A stretch of 64,000 bases of DNA, taken from assembly GCA_035327565.1 (NCBI GenBank), contig DAOLDB010000005.1:1-64000 (forward strand), written 5' to 3'. This stretch comes from JABDLO01 sp035327565 (GTDB taxonomy: Bacteria > Bacteroidota > Bacteroidia > Chitinophagales > Saprospiraceae). Under the pieces are notes generated by a model, which was given only the letters and a program-made list of their open reading frames with translations, had not been told where the DNA came from and searched no databases. The position numbers and the translations under genes are program-made. Shown piece after piece: positions 1 to 9,461 of this stretch. The first letter of the stretch is position 1; every line of letters begins with the position of its first letter.

Positions 1-141
1 GCCTACCAATGAAGACTCTCTTGGGGATGAATGCATGCTTAGAAAATTAAATGTTGACTGGGCTCCTGGCTGACTCCAAACCCAAAAGGGTGAACATATG
101 ATAAAGAAAGTGTAATGTAACCGAAATGTCATCAAAATAAA

Positions 142-768
142 TTAAAATGATTCATCTTCCCGGTACTTTTCATTTTTCCACAGGGTAATACAAATGGATC
201 GTTCATCGCATTTCATTTTTTTAATGGTATCACCGTTGGGTGCATAATGAATAAGTATGCCAACTTCATTGGGTCCATCTATATAAAAACCTTCCCATTT
301 TTTCATACCCGTAGAGTAAAATTCTGTAAAAGGTCCATTTTCTTCATTGTTTATAAATGAAACTTCTTCTTCTATACTTCCGGTTACTCCATATTTTTTT
401 AATATACCTTCAAGCCGATTGAAAATATACTGAGATTCTATTTTCAAAATGCCATTGGGATAAAAAACTTTGTAATTTCCATGTAACTGTCCATCTGTAT
501 AATTTTCTTCAATTTCAATTTTATTGTCAGGATAGTATAGTTTACGGACACCTTCCAGCTTGTCATTCTTATAGTTGCTGATTTCCAGAGTATCTCCATT
601 TTCATATAACCTGATCAAATAACCCACCTTTAGAGAGTCTTTGTCAATTTGCCACTGAGCCTGAAGATTCCCTTTTTCATCATAGACCCTTACTACCTTC
701 TCCTCTTTACAGGAAAAGAAAACCATCATTGATAGAATAAAGGTAAAGGGGTATATGCTCATATTCAT
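142..768 (-). CDS. MORN/YwqK-like repeat lipoprotein
   Basis: About 208 residues from the chosen start. The N-terminus is a short hydrophobic stretch ending in FFSCKEE, a plausible lipoprotein signal with the cysteine becoming the lipidated residue. The rest is a series of roughly 23-residue units of the type 'Y..NG....E..Y..G...G', as in MORN_2/YwqK-family proteins, which are common in Bacteroidota and have no well-defined biochemical role. An ATG 18 codons upstream (822) is less likely, because it directly follows the T-tract of the ppiD terminator and would bury the signal peptide. Probably envelope-attached; the function is unknown. Confidence 0.6.
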   Translation of the reverse strand: MNMSIYPFTFILSMMVFFSCKEEKVVRVYDEKGNLQAQWQIDKDSLKVGYLIRLYENGDTLEISNYKNDKLEGVRKLYYPDNKIEIEENYTDGQLHGNYKVFYPNGILKIESQYIFNRLEGILKKYGVTGSIEEEVSFINNEENGPFTEFYSTGMKKWEGFYIDGPNEVGILIHYAPNGDTIKKMKCDERSICITLWKNEKYREDESF

Positions 769-831
769 TTTTTCTACCGGAAAGATTTTTAAAGAATGAA
801 ACGACCAATTTTGACAATTCATTGTAAAAAA

Positions 832-856
832 AAAGCCGGGTAGTTTGCCCGGCTTT
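832..856 (-). terminator. Rho-independent terminator after the ppiD-like gene
   Basis: A perfect 9-bp inverted repeat (AAAGCCGGG / CCCGGCTTT) with a 7-base loop. On the minus strand it is followed by a run of T (complement of the A-run at 826-834). It lies 20 bp past the stop of the PpiD-like gene and just before the MORN lipoprotein gene, so it separates the two transcription units. Confidence 0.85.
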
Positions 857-875
857 CTATAAGTTCAATTATAAA

Positions 876-2996
876 TTAGAAAAATTTTGATCTTCCATCC
901 TCAATGGAGGCTTCTTTTCTCAGGGATTCCATCAATCTGAAGCTTACTTGTGTTCTGGCAGCACTGTTCATCGCGCTTCTTGCAAGCGGTACATTGGAAG
1001 GCGATCCGGCTTCCCTTCTCTCCCTCAAACGTATGACATACACTCCGTTGTTACCAATCAAAGGGTCAGAAACTTCACCTTCTTTGATTCTGAATGCAGT
1101 TGCCAATACTTTAGGTTCATTTCCAATCCCCGGAATCATGTTAGCAGAAAACCTGATTTCATCTAAAGAATCAATCTGTACACTGAACTGGCCGGCCAGG
1201 GCATCCAGATCTTTTGAATTGATCTGACTTGCAATCATTTCACCTTTCTTCTTACTAATAATTTCAGCTTCAGTCCGAGTTCTTAATGTGGCAATCGGTG
1301 GTAAACCTGCAGGTATAATCTCTTCCAGGGATACAATCACAAATTTATTGTCATAATAATTTACAGGATCGGAGTAAGAATACAATTCAGGAGAAACCTG
1401 ACCTTTTTTTGTGCTCTTATCAAATAGCCATTTAATAATTTCACGAGAAGTCTGATCACCTCCCAATCCGGGTATTTCATAATCATTTTCTTCAAATGGG
1501 CCTCCTTTTTGAAGAGTAAATTTATTATTGCCATCTGCCAGATTTTGCAAATCACTTGTCTTCCGGGTAGCCAGTAAATGATCCAGCATCTCACCTTGTA
1601 CCTGATTCTGTGTTTCCTCAGAAGGAATAATGGGACTCCTGATGAATGCCAGTTGATAGTCGTAATCATAATCATTAAAAATGATATCCTGAACTTCAAT
1701 CAGGTGTACCCCAAACTGAGTAGTCACAACATATAAACCTCCTTTTTTACTTCCATGAAAACAGACGTCATTGAAGGGCTGCACCATAGAACCCTGGGCA
1801 AAAGTTCCCAGGTCTCCACCGTTAAAACTAGATCCCGGATCCTGGCTATCCCTGATAGCAAGAGAGTCAAATGTTGCTTTTCTTGTTTCAAGTAAAACTT
1901 TTAAGCTGTCAATGTATTTTTGAGCTTCAGCAAGAGGCACCCCGCCTGTAGTTATATCCGTTGATCGGAGGATATGACGGGCTTTGACGGAATCCGGGAC
2001 AATTTTTCTATCAGTCAGTTTAACTGCAAAAAAATTATTATTATCTTCATAAGGTCCATATACCTCTCCAATTTGCAAGCCCGGAACAACTTCTTTGATG
2101 GATTCTGGTAAATCATCCTTTGAGTTATAATAGGGTGAATAAAACCCGTTATTATTGGTTGAAAAAAGTGAATCATTATCAGTGGTTCTGAATTCTTCCA
2201 CCAGATCGACCATTTCCTCTTTTTTGCGAAGAGAATCTTCACGAGTGGGAAGGACATCCACAGCAAGGAAAAGCATGGTACGAGTTTCATTTTTTACTTT
2301 ATATCGCGATTCTTTACCCTTAATATGAGAAAGAATGTCATTGTCACTTACATTTATTTCCTCTTTTATAAAATCAAAGGGTATTTTGACGAAATCAAAA
2401 TCAACAGTGCTATTATCCAGGGTTTCCTTGAATTCAACCATCCACGTCGGAGTGTACAGGCCTTTGCTAACCAAAGCATTGAGTTTTTCTCCCAGCCGGG
2501 CTACATTGACTTGTTTTTCAACTTCTGCCCATCGTGTTTCGAAAGTAGGATTAAGCATTTGACCACTTTCAATGGCTTGCCTTACTTCCAATAATGCCTG
2601 GCGATTAAATTGCCCGGTAGCAGGATCAGTATACATTGTGCGAATGATGGGAGCCGGATTAGAGCCAAACAGCAAATTTTTAAGTTCCTCAGATGGGACG
2701 AATAATCCATTAAGTTCTGCCTCTTTATCGATGATTGCTTTGTCAACAAGGTATTCCCACACTGCCTGCTTGGCTCCAAATGGATCTTCTGAACCGCTAT
2801 AGAGTGAACTTTCAGCAGTATTAAAATCTCTGTAATCCAATTTAGTGCCGTTTACTTTTCCTATAGTTGTAGCTCCGGCAACACCTCCTTGCTGAGAGGC
2901 TGATACCATATCCATGATCACAAATCCTGCCAAAGCAAGACCGATCACAATAAATACCAACCACATATTTTTTCTGATTCTTCCGATTAATGCCAT
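876..2996 (-). CDS. PpiD/SurA-type peptidylprolyl isomerase, membrane anchored
   Basis: 706 residues. A single N-terminal membrane anchor (about 12-32) follows a basic start (GRIRKN), as in PpiD. A SurA_N-type helical chaperone region spans about 45-240. A parvulin (PPIC) domain spans about 338-437, recognised by KARHIL, FNGGDLGTFAQG and QFGVHLIEV. A C-terminal helical region contains a second degenerate parvulin-like segment (GVYVIRLRE). The expected role is to chaperone outer-membrane and secreted proteins as they leave the Sec channel on the periplasmic side. It is transcribed alone, with its own promoter (3072-3102) and terminator (832-856). Confidence 0.88.
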   Translation of the reverse strand: MALIGRIRKNMWLVFIVIGLALAGFVIMDMVSASQQGGVAGATTIGKVNGTKLDYRDFNTAESSLYSGSEDPFGAKQAVWEYLVDKAIIDKEAELNGLFVPSEELKNLLFGSNPAPIIRTMYTDPATGQFNRQALLEVRQAIESGQMLNPTFETRWAEVEKQVNVARLGEKLNALVSKGLYTPTWMVEFKETLDNSTVDFDFVKIPFDFIKEEINVSDNDILSHIKGKESRYKVKNETRTMLFLAVDVLPTREDSLRKKEEMVDLVEEFRTTDNDSLFSTNNNGFYSPYYNSKDDLPESIKEVVPGLQIGEVYGPYEDNNNFFAVKLTDRKIVPDSVKARHILRSTDITTGGVPLAEAQKYIDSLKVLLETRKATFDSLAIRDSQDPGSSFNGGDLGTFAQGSMVQPFNDVCFHGSKKGGLYVVTTQFGVHLIEVQDIIFNDYDYDYQLAFIRSPIIPSEETQNQVQGEMLDHLLATRKTSDLQNLADGNNKFTLQKGGPFEENDYEIPGLGGDQTSREIIKWLFDKSTKKGQVSPELYSYSDPVNYYDNKFVIVSLEEIIPAGLPPIATLRTRTEAEIISKKKGEMIASQINSKDLDALAGQFSVQIDSLDEIRFSANMIPGIGNEPKVLATAFRIKEGEVSDPLIGNNGVYVIRLRERREAGSPSNVPLARSAMNSAARTQVSFRLMESLRKEASIEDGRSKFF

Positions 2997-3071
2997 CGTT
3001 ATAATTGATTTAAACTATTGATTTTTTTTATTTGAAATTTAAAATTCAGTATATAATTTTCAAAAGAAGTG

Positions 3072-3102
3072 CAAAGGTAACTTCTTTAAACCATAGTTCA
3101 AA
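3072..3102 (-). promoter_or_regulatory. Bacteroidota-type promoter of the ppiD-like gene
   Basis: Read on the minus strand, TTTG (3099-3102), 19 bases, then TACCTTTG (3072-3079). This matches the Bacteroidota consensus of a -33 TTTG and a -7 TAnnTTTG. Transcription would begin near 3065, about 70 bases before the ATG at 2996. Confidence 0.7.
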
Positions 3103-3117
3103 GATTTAATCCTGATA

Positions 3118-3738
3118 TTAATTAGGTGGTGTATCGTCTTCTTTTTCTATTATATTTTTTCCAGTGGCCATATGTTGAGCAGCAGCTTCAAGTTCATTAA
3201 AAAACTCAGTCCCATATAGTCTGATCAAAGCATTTTGAACAAAGCTATAGAGCGGTAATTTTAATTCCTGACCAAGAGTGCAAGCTGGATTGCAGATATG
3301 CCAAACATCGTAGTTCAGCGCTTCAAACCCTGAAATTTCATTTGTTTTGCGTCTTACTGGATATAAATGGCAAGAGATAGGTTTTTGAAACTCTATACAA
3401 CCTGCTTTCCATGCCACTTCAATTCCACATAAATTGATACCGGCTTCATTTTTCACCATATACACACAAGCGCCGTCTTTCTGCATCCGGGTACCAAACG
3501 TATTCGGTTCGTCATAAAAACAATAACCTCCATTGATCCTAAGTAATTGAATGCTTTCATTATTCAGAAATGGATACAGTTTTTCCTGAATTTCATCCAA
3601 AATGATCAACTCTTCTTTCTCCAAAGGAGCACCAAAATCCCCTTCTTCGCAACAAGCACCCAGGCATGCCTGCAAATTGCAATGGAAATAGGAATCCAGA
3701 AGATCATCACTGATTAATATATCACCTATAACCAACAT
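3118..3738 (-). CDS. DUF3109 family cysteine-cluster protein
   Basis: 206 residues, soluble, with no signal peptide. It matches the DUF3109 pattern, widespread in Bacteroidota: an N-terminal CNLQACLGACCEEG cluster followed by GAPLEKEE, then further conserved cysteines (GACVY, LCGIEV, GCIEF, SCHLYP, CNPAC). The cysteine spacing suggests a bound Fe-S cluster or zinc, as in the related YkgJ-type proteins, but the ligand and reaction are not established. It follows the oxidoreductase gene by about 65 bp on the same strand and may be co-transcribed. Confidence 0.8.
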   Translation of the reverse strand: MLVIGDILISDDLLDSYFHCNLQACLGACCEEGDFGAPLEKEELIILDEIQEKLYPFLNNESIQLLRINGGYCFYDEPNTFGTRMQKDGACVYMVKNEAGINLCGIEVAWKAGCIEFQKPISCHLYPVRRKTNEISGFEALNYDVWHICNPACTLGQELKLPLYSFVQNALIRLYGTEFFNELEAAAQHMATGKNIIEKEDDTPPN

Positions 3739-3802
3739 GAAATCGCAGGATGTTTAAATATGTTCAGACAAAGAGTGTTCATAATTATTTTCTATAGATA
3801 GA

Positions 3803-5173
3803 TTAAATGATAATTTTTTGAACGCTTTTATTTTTTCTGCTTTCTTCAGCCTGAAATCCCATAATGTGACTTTCAATAGAATCAGCAATGGTGCTGGTAA
3901 GTAAAGAACTGTCTTTTTTGTCAACAGCTTCAATCCAGTCACTTACCAAATTCCAATCCCCACCACCATGAGAGTCGGAATTCATGCTCCACTCTTCCCG
4001 GGCACCAGTCAAAAAGTCAGTATAGGTAAATGAGTTCATGTCTCCGGTTATATCGCCAAAACTTCCCATAACTCGTGTTCTTCTACCATGATACGAAGTG
4101 AATGCTTCCATGGAAAAGCTGGCTGTGGTATCTCCTTCAAATAATATATTGGTAATGTAGTGATCGGGTTGATCATTTTCCATTCGGTACACACAACGAC
4201 CATAATTGCTCGTATGCAAGTAATGGAGAATTTCTTTTTCATGATTTTCCGGGTGATCAGAAAGATCAAAATGATGAAGGTAACTTCGATCCTTTGCATA
4301 TACTTTCAATGCGGAATAAGGGCATTGAGATTCTGCTTTACATCCGTCAGTGCACCGGAACGTACTTCCTTGTGGGGCATTTTGCAATCTGAACCATGAC
4401 AAATTTCCAAATGCATGTATATGTGTCGACTTTTTACCCAACATCCATTTGATGATATCGAGATCATGGCATGACTTAGCCAATATAATAGGAGCACTTT
4501 CTTTCGATTTATGCCAATTGCCTCTCACATAAGAGTGAGCCATATGGATGTGGTGAATGGGTTCAAAATGTTGCATACTGACCACATGACCCAAAATTCC
4601 AGACTGAATGATCTCTCTTAACCTTATGAAATAAGGAGCATACCTAAGGACATGGCACACAGCGACAATGCGGCCGGTCTCTTCGGCCAGTTTTAATATG
4701 TCCCTGCATTCCTTTTCTGAAGGTGAAATAGGCTTCTCCAAGAGTATATCATATCCTTTTCGCAGGGCAGCCATACAGGGTTCATAGTGAAGATCATCCG
4801 GCGTAGTGATGATCACAGCATCCGCCCATTTTTCCTTTTCAAATACTTGTTCCCAAGAATTAAATATTCTATCCTGATCAATTTGATGGGCTTGGCTGTA
4901 TAAAGATCTTCTGGACTCTACCGGTTCTGCAACCCCAACAATATTTAATTGTTCAGGGTAGTTGAGTGCATATTGACCATAGAGTTTACCGCGATTACCT
5001 GCCCCTAATGTGATGGCAGTTACCGGTTTTTTAACTTTAGTTGTCTTTTGGGGTAAAATCAGGGGACGGCCAGTTTCATCAAAAGCCCAATGAGAAACAG
5101 GTAGTGTGAGGGAGGCAAAAAGCAAAGATAGTTTCTCTAAAGCTTGCCTGCGTCCAATTAATTCCTTTCGCAT
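3803..5173 (-). CDS. Gfo/Idh/MocA family oxidoreductase, Tat-exported
   Basis: 456 residues. The N-terminus has a twin-arginine pair (GRRQALEKLSLL) and a hydrophobic stretch, suggesting export by Tat after cofactor binding. The Rossmann region begins near TAITLGAGNRGKLYGQYA, and LLEKPISPSEKEC is the family signature containing the catalytic-site lysine. The C-terminal substrate domain follows. Members oxidise or epimerise sugars or cyclitols with NAD(P); the substrate cannot be told here. It starts 5 bp after the beta-barrel gene, so the two form an operon. Confidence 0.82.
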   Translation of the reverse strand: MRKELIGRRQALEKLSLLFASLTLPVSHWAFDETGRPLILPQKTTKVKKPVTAITLGAGNRGKLYGQYALNYPEQLNIVGVAEPVESRRSLYSQAHQIDQDRIFNSWEQVFEKEKWADAVIITTPDDLHYEPCMAALRKGYDILLEKPISPSEKECRDILKLAEETGRIVAVCHVLRYAPYFIRLREIIQSGILGHVVSMQHFEPIHHIHMAHSYVRGNWHKSKESAPIILAKSCHDLDIIKWMLGKKSTHIHAFGNLSWFRLQNAPQGSTFRCTDGCKAESQCPYSALKVYAKDRSYLHHFDLSDHPENHEKEILHYLHTSNYGRCVYRMENDQPDHYITNILFEGDTTASFSMEAFTSYHGRRTRVMGSFGDITGDMNSFTYTDFLTGAREEWSMNSDSHGGGDWNLVSDWIEAVDKKDSSLLTSTIADSIESHIMGFQAEESRKNKSVQKIII

Positions 5174-5178
5174 TGTTT

Positions 5179-5718
5179 TTAAAAAGCAATATATCCAAAT
5201 AATCCGACATTCCTGTTTCGCAATGCTTTATTATCACCTGAAAAATTTCCACTTTCTATACTGGTGAGACCGTAGCCATAGGTAATACCCACACCAAATC
5301 GGCCCAGAGTTAGTCCTGCGCCCAAATTAAGACCTATATCTACCGTATTATATTCTATATCTGAAATTCCTCCTGATCCTATCATCAACCCGCCATAAGG
5401 CCCTAATTCAAGGTATAGTCCAGAAGGCTTCCCGATGACGTGAAAAATAAATGAAAGAGGTACTTCGAGATAAGTGAGCTCCCCCGCGTCATCGAATGTA
5501 TTAAATCCTTTTAATGAAAGTAAGGCTCCCGGCCGGAATGAAACATTTTTTCCGATGGATGAAGTATGCATAAATCCAACATGTATACCCGTTCGGGCTT
5601 CAGTCTCAAAGGATACTTCGGAAATATTTGAAAAATTCAAGCCTGCGCGTACAGCAAACTGGCCAAAAAGAGTAGTGGTGGTTATTACCAACAGAGCAAT
5701 CAAAAAATGGTTTTTCAT
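5179..5718 (-). CDS. Outer-membrane beta-barrel protein (PorT-like family)
   Basis: 179 residues with a clear signal peptide (MKNHFLIALLVITTTTLFGQ). The mature part is alternating amphipathic strands rich in glycine and aromatics (AVRAGLNFSNIS, SGLYLELGPYGGLMIG, GRFGVGITYGYGLTSIE) and ends in GLFGYIAF, with a terminal phenylalanine typical of outer-membrane barrels. This fits the small 8-strand OMP_b-brl_2 family common in Bacteroidota. The specific function is unknown. It is the first gene of an apparent operon with the oxidoreductase downstream. Confidence 0.75.
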   Translation of the reverse strand: MKNHFLIALLVITTTTLFGQFAVRAGLNFSNISEVSFETEARTGIHVGFMHTSSIGKNVSFRPGALLSLKGFNTFDDAGELTYLEVPLSFIFHVIGKPSGLYLELGPYGGLMIGSGGISDIEYNTVDIGLNLGAGLTLGRFGVGITYGYGLTSIESGNFSGDNKALRNRNVGLFGYIAF

Positions 5719-5806
5719 TGAATTACGTTTTAATGATTAATTATCTAAAAACTATAAGTAAACGATTTCTCATGCTATTGTCATATTTAATTAAAGAAGA
5801 AATGTT

Positions 5807-5828
5807 TTAACATTATTTTTAAATATTG
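5807..5828 (+). repeat. 22-base intergenic repeat, copy 1
   Basis: An AT-rich 22-base sequence (beginning TTAACATTATTTT) that is identical to positions 35471-35492. The bases just after both copies also look related (TACA ... TGTTA). It lies about 90 bp upstream of the beta-barrel gene, in opposite orientation to it. The role is unknown; it could be a regulator site or promoter element. Confidence 0.6.
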
Positions 5829-7148
5829 TAGTACACACCTGTTATTACATGTTGCAAAGACAAGTCATTATATTATTTAACAAATTGTAGGTGGAGGATG
5901 ATTTTGTATTTTACTTTACTTCGTGTCAATGATTTTATGTGTTCATTTATTATATCAAGTCTGTCAATAGACACAATGCTTGAACTAGTCTGAAAACATT
6001 CAATCCAGCAAGTATACGCTTGGATGAAGCGTCTATGTATTTGATTTTCATTATAATTTTTTATTGATCTATGATTTTCATCAGATGAAAAGATCTGTGT
6101 GTATCAAAATTCATCAGCGTGTGAGCATGGTATCAAAGTTCCCTATAATTCAGTCGATTGGACATGCATAAAGCCATGCTGTCTTTATTGATAAATGCTA
6201 AAGTAGAAGAAGATTTTTTTTTCAACATTCGGCTATTTCCCAGGAGAGCTGTAACTGACAGATTTTCCTCTAAAATGAACTGAATGACTTTATTTTGGAC
6301 CTTTTTGTTACATTCAGAAAAAGTATACTCCAATTAGCGTTATAAAACTTCCCTTTGTTGTGGTATGGATTTCTTTCATGCCAGCAAACAGAAGGATTCA
6401 TATACTACGAATTATTAAAGAATGTCATCAGGTCACTTCCATCAGAAATGGATCATATGAAATCTCAGATCCCGGAATTCAGAACGGAAAATAAAGAGAG
6501 GTTATTTAATGATAAAGCTCCCTTTGTGAAGGAATCCTTGGAAAGTCAACAAACTTTGATTAGTGGTCATAATGCGATTTGGGTCAGGGAATTAATATCA
6601 TACGGATATCATTGAAAAAAAATGATAGAATTCCATTATTTCATGGATTTTCATTACCTTGTGTTAAGAGATTTACAAGAACAAAAGCGGAATTTAAATA
6701 GCGATTCTTTGATAATGGCAGGCTAAATATTTCAGCATATTATATCTGCTGATCCTGAAAAGTTGCTCATCATGAAAGCCTGGTACGTTCATGAAATTCC
6801 TCTCTCATTTATTCCTTGATGGTTTTCAGGAAATTCCAGAAACAATAATTGTGCTGGACATCAATGAAGGTGAAAAATATTTTCAGTTGTAGAAATAGAA
6901 AAATCTGAAATCATCCCCAAATAAATACTGTAACCGATCGATAATAAATGAGTCTGTGAAGAATAATTTAATATGGAAGTGAATACCAGGTAATATGAAA
7001 TGCCAGGCACATCACGAGATGGAAACAGGATCGGTAGGATAATGATTAGGAATTAAAAACTGATTTCGCAATTGCCGTTGAATTTGTTTTACATAGAATC
7101 CCGCTTCAATCAAACGAACTGATTATTAAATGACTGCAATTTAAATAA

Positions 7149-7180
7149 TAACCTGTCTGACGTCATCATCAGGCAGGTTA
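7149..7180 (+). terminator. Hairpin, possible terminator
   Basis: A 12-bp stem with one G-U pair (TAACCTGTCTGA / TCAGGCAGGTTA) and an 8-base loop, followed on the plus strand by TGTTTCTTTG. The T-run is weak. It would end transcription coming from the degenerate region, upstream of the M28 peptidase gene. Confidence 0.5.
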
Positions 7181-7383
7181 TGTTTCTTTGAATGTTGTCG
7201 AAATAACCATTAACAATATGTATATTTTCCTATTGATCAATAACTAAAATTATATTTATGAAATTACCGGTTCATTTCCACAGTATGTATTTACCTGCCT
7301 TTAGCACTATGGCGCACATAAAAATTACAAAAGATGGATTTATTTCAATCATTGCTCATTCGTTTAAACAGTTGTCCTCATTA

Positions 7384-8712
7384 ATGAAATTATTTTATAA
7401 ATCCCTGCCAGCCCTGATGGTTCTGTTGTGTTATTCATGCCAGGATAAAACATTAGAAATGGAATGTGAAAGCATTCTGAGTTCTCCACAAATAAATGCA
7501 AATGCATTAAGAAAGCATGTGGAAATATTGGCCGATGACAATATGTTTGGCAGGTGGTTAGAATATGGTGGTGAAACAAAAGCTGCCAATTACATAAAAG
7601 AAGAAATGCAAAAAATAGGCTTACTTCCGATGGGTCAGGATTATTTAGTTCCTTTCTTTTTGGTCTCATCCACACCTTCCGAAATCAATGTTACACTCAA
7701 TGACAGGGTAATTCCTCCCGAAGATATCATTCTTTCACCATTAAACACGAGTGGTCAATTTACAAAGTCTGATTTAATTCATACAAGAGTATTCTCTAGT
7801 CAATCTTCATTCCAGTCAGATTATTCCTCTTTGATTAATAGAAATAATACTACAACAAGAAATGCTAACATTCTCGTGTTGGTACCCGAAGTGCATCGGC
7901 AGGAATTTAATGAAGCTCAAAAACAGTGGAAAAAATTTTTACATCATCCAGGAGTAGCATTTATCGGAGGTAAATGGCCTCTATGGTTTGGCGAAAATAA
8001 TATCATTTTTGTTTTGACCAATGACACGCAGGTTGATGAGTTTTCGTGTTCTTACACTTATTCAAACTTTCCCATGAATAATGTGGTAGGTGTTCTACCG
8101 GGTAAAAGCAAACCTGAAGAAATTGTAATATACAGTGCACATTTTGACCACCTGGGAGTTTTCTCAGGTAGACCTGATTCCATTGCTAATGGAGCCAATG
8201 ACAATGCATCGGGAGTAGCAGCCCTTTTGGCTATAGCAGAATTTTACTCAAATCGCAATGAAAATGATCGAACTCTTTGGTTTGTAGGTTTTAATGCTGA
8301 AGAAATCGGGCTTCGCGGTGCGATAGAGTTTTCCTCCCAACTCCCAATCAATCCATCCAACATTAAGGCATTATTTAATTTGGATATGCTTGCCAACCCT
8401 ATAGCGGATGAAGGCAATGCCTATTTAGTAGGTTATGAACGAACCACTATTGGACAGGAGATTGAAAATCATTTGAAATGTAGTACCTTCAAAATCTTAT
8501 CAGATAAAAATATTACTTCTTTTAATAATAGAATGGATCACAAACCATTTTTTGATATTGGCATCAAAGCCCATTCCATCACTACTTACAGCGGTGATAA
8601 TTATCCTCAATATCACGATTTAGACGACGAAATTGACAAAATTGATTTTACTGTATTAGAACAAGTCACAAAGGCTATTATATTGGGAACGCAAATCTAT
8701 ATAAGTGACTAA
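7384..8712 (+). CDS. M28 family zinc peptidase, probable lipoprotein
   Basis: 442 residues from the ATG chosen because it begins a signal sequence (MKLFYKSLPALMVLLCYSC) with a putative lipidated Cys19; an in-frame ATG 42 codons upstream (7258) would bury this. M28 aminopeptidase motifs are complete: HFDH (His253), GANDNASG (Asp273), NAEEIG (Glu306-Glu307, catalytic base and ligand), LDM (Asp334) and YPQYHDLDD (His411). These bind two zinc ions and cleave N-terminal residues from peptides. Expected location is the periplasm or outer membrane. It is a single gene, convergent with the SGNH pair. Confidence 0.85.
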   Translation: MKLFYKSLPALMVLLCYSCQDKTLEMECESILSSPQINANALRKHVEILADDNMFGRWLEYGGETKAANYIKEEMQKIGLLPMGQDYLVPFFLVSSTPSEINVTLNDRVIPPEDIILSPLNTSGQFTKSDLIHTRVFSSQSSFQSDYSSLINRNNTTTRNANILVLVPEVHRQEFNEAQKQWKKFLHHPGVAFIGGKWPLWFGENNIIFVLTNDTQVDEFSCSYTYSNFPMNNVVGVLPGKSKPEEIVIYSAHFDHLGVFSGRPDSIANGANDNASGVAALLAIAEFYSNRNENDRTLWFVGFNAEEIGLRGAIEFSSQLPINPSNIKALFNLDMLANPIADEGNAYLVGYERTTIGQEIENHLKCSTFKILSDKNITSFNNRMDHKPFFDIGIKAHSITTYSGDNYPQYHDLDDEIDKIDFTVLEQVTKAIILGTQIYISD

Positions 8713-8721
8713 TTGTCCAGA

Positions 8722-9339
8722 TTATTTTGACAAAATAGTGGTTTCGGTTAGGCAATTGAGTAGTAATTCTGCGGCAACTTCACTTCCTTTCATGGAAGGA
8801 TGAAAGCCATCATGGCTGTAATATGACATATCGTTTGTAGTATTGAAATAATCTTTCCAAACCTGGCCCACCGGACAAAGTATTGCCTCAGAAGCCCGGG
8901 CAGCATCTGCATAATTTTTAATGACTCCATCAAAAGTATTTAAATGGTGTGAAGAGGGCCAAACCATAAAGAATACTAGTTGAGCCTTGTGTTTCGAGCA
9001 TAAATCCTTTATCTTTCTGCCATATTCCATTAACATATTTCTCCCTTCTTCCTGTGACGAAGGGCCTTGCTGAATTACTACATAATCAAACTTTTCGGAG
9101 GAAATTAGTTTTTGAACTTTTTTATCATTCCAATGATCCTCCAAACCATAGTCCGGAAAACAAAGGGAAGTGGTTTTTACTTTTTTCTTCTTCTTCTTTC
9201 CTGCCTGCACAACAAGTTGTGGAAGATCATTGGTGTATGTCAGGCTATTTCCTACAAAGAGAATGTGGATCGTTTCACTTCTTCCATAGAATCCTTCATT
9301 CAATACCGTGAATATAAAAATCACTACCCCAATTATCAT
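8722..9339 (-). CDS. SGNH/GDSL-type hydrolase
   Basis: 205 residues with an N-terminal hydrophobic segment (signal peptide or anchor). The SGNH block I is FVGNSLTYTND (nucleophile Ser32) and block V is DGFHPS (Asp177, His180). A central VVIQQGPSSQEEGR motif is shared with the next gene. The family hydrolyses esters, for example acetyl groups on glycans or lipids; the substrate here is unknown. A run of six lysines (about 48-53) is odd for an otherwise conserved fold. It is paralogous to the gene at 9462-10139 and probably arose by tandem duplication. Confidence 0.75.
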   Translation of the reverse strand: MIIGVVIFIFTVLNEGFYGRSETIHILFVGNSLTYTNDLPQLVVQAGKKKKKKVKTTSLCFPDYGLEDHWNDKKVQKLISSEKFDYVVIQQGPSSQEEGRNMLMEYGRKIKDLCSKHKAQLVFFMVWPSSHHLNTFDGVIKNYADAARASEAILCPVGQVWKDYFNTTNDMSYYSHDGFHPSMKGSEVAAELLLNCLTETTILSK

Positions 9340-9461
9340 ATGTTATATTATTTTAATTTTTAAAAAATTCATAATCAATATATTTATTGAATTTTTATGA
9401 TTAAACTTCTCCATATCCACACAAAGTTTTTCTACTTCAACACTTTCATAATAACTTGAAT

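Larger units (their letters stand above)
5719..7257. other. 1.5-kb region without an intact gene
   Basis: No open frame here looks like a full gene. The first ~100 bases hold the promoter region of the beta-barrel gene and one copy of a repeated 22-base element (5807-5828). Short frames at 6133-6333 (minus) and 6355-6615 (plus) resemble no family I recognise. Between about 6640 and 6900 on the plus strand, broken frames read as a decayed coding sequence, including PETIIVLDINEGE, which faintly recalls the first catalytic Asp region of IS1380-type transposases. A hairpin lies at 7149-7180. Best described as degenerate DNA, probably an old insertion or dead gene. Confidence 0.45.

Noticed and set aside
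1..141. A partial gene at the left edge
   Set aside because: No frame across this short stretch has recognisable coding features.
6133..6333. A 66-residue minus-strand frame in the gene-poor region
   Set aside because: No recognisable similarity and no regulatory context; it is probably chance.
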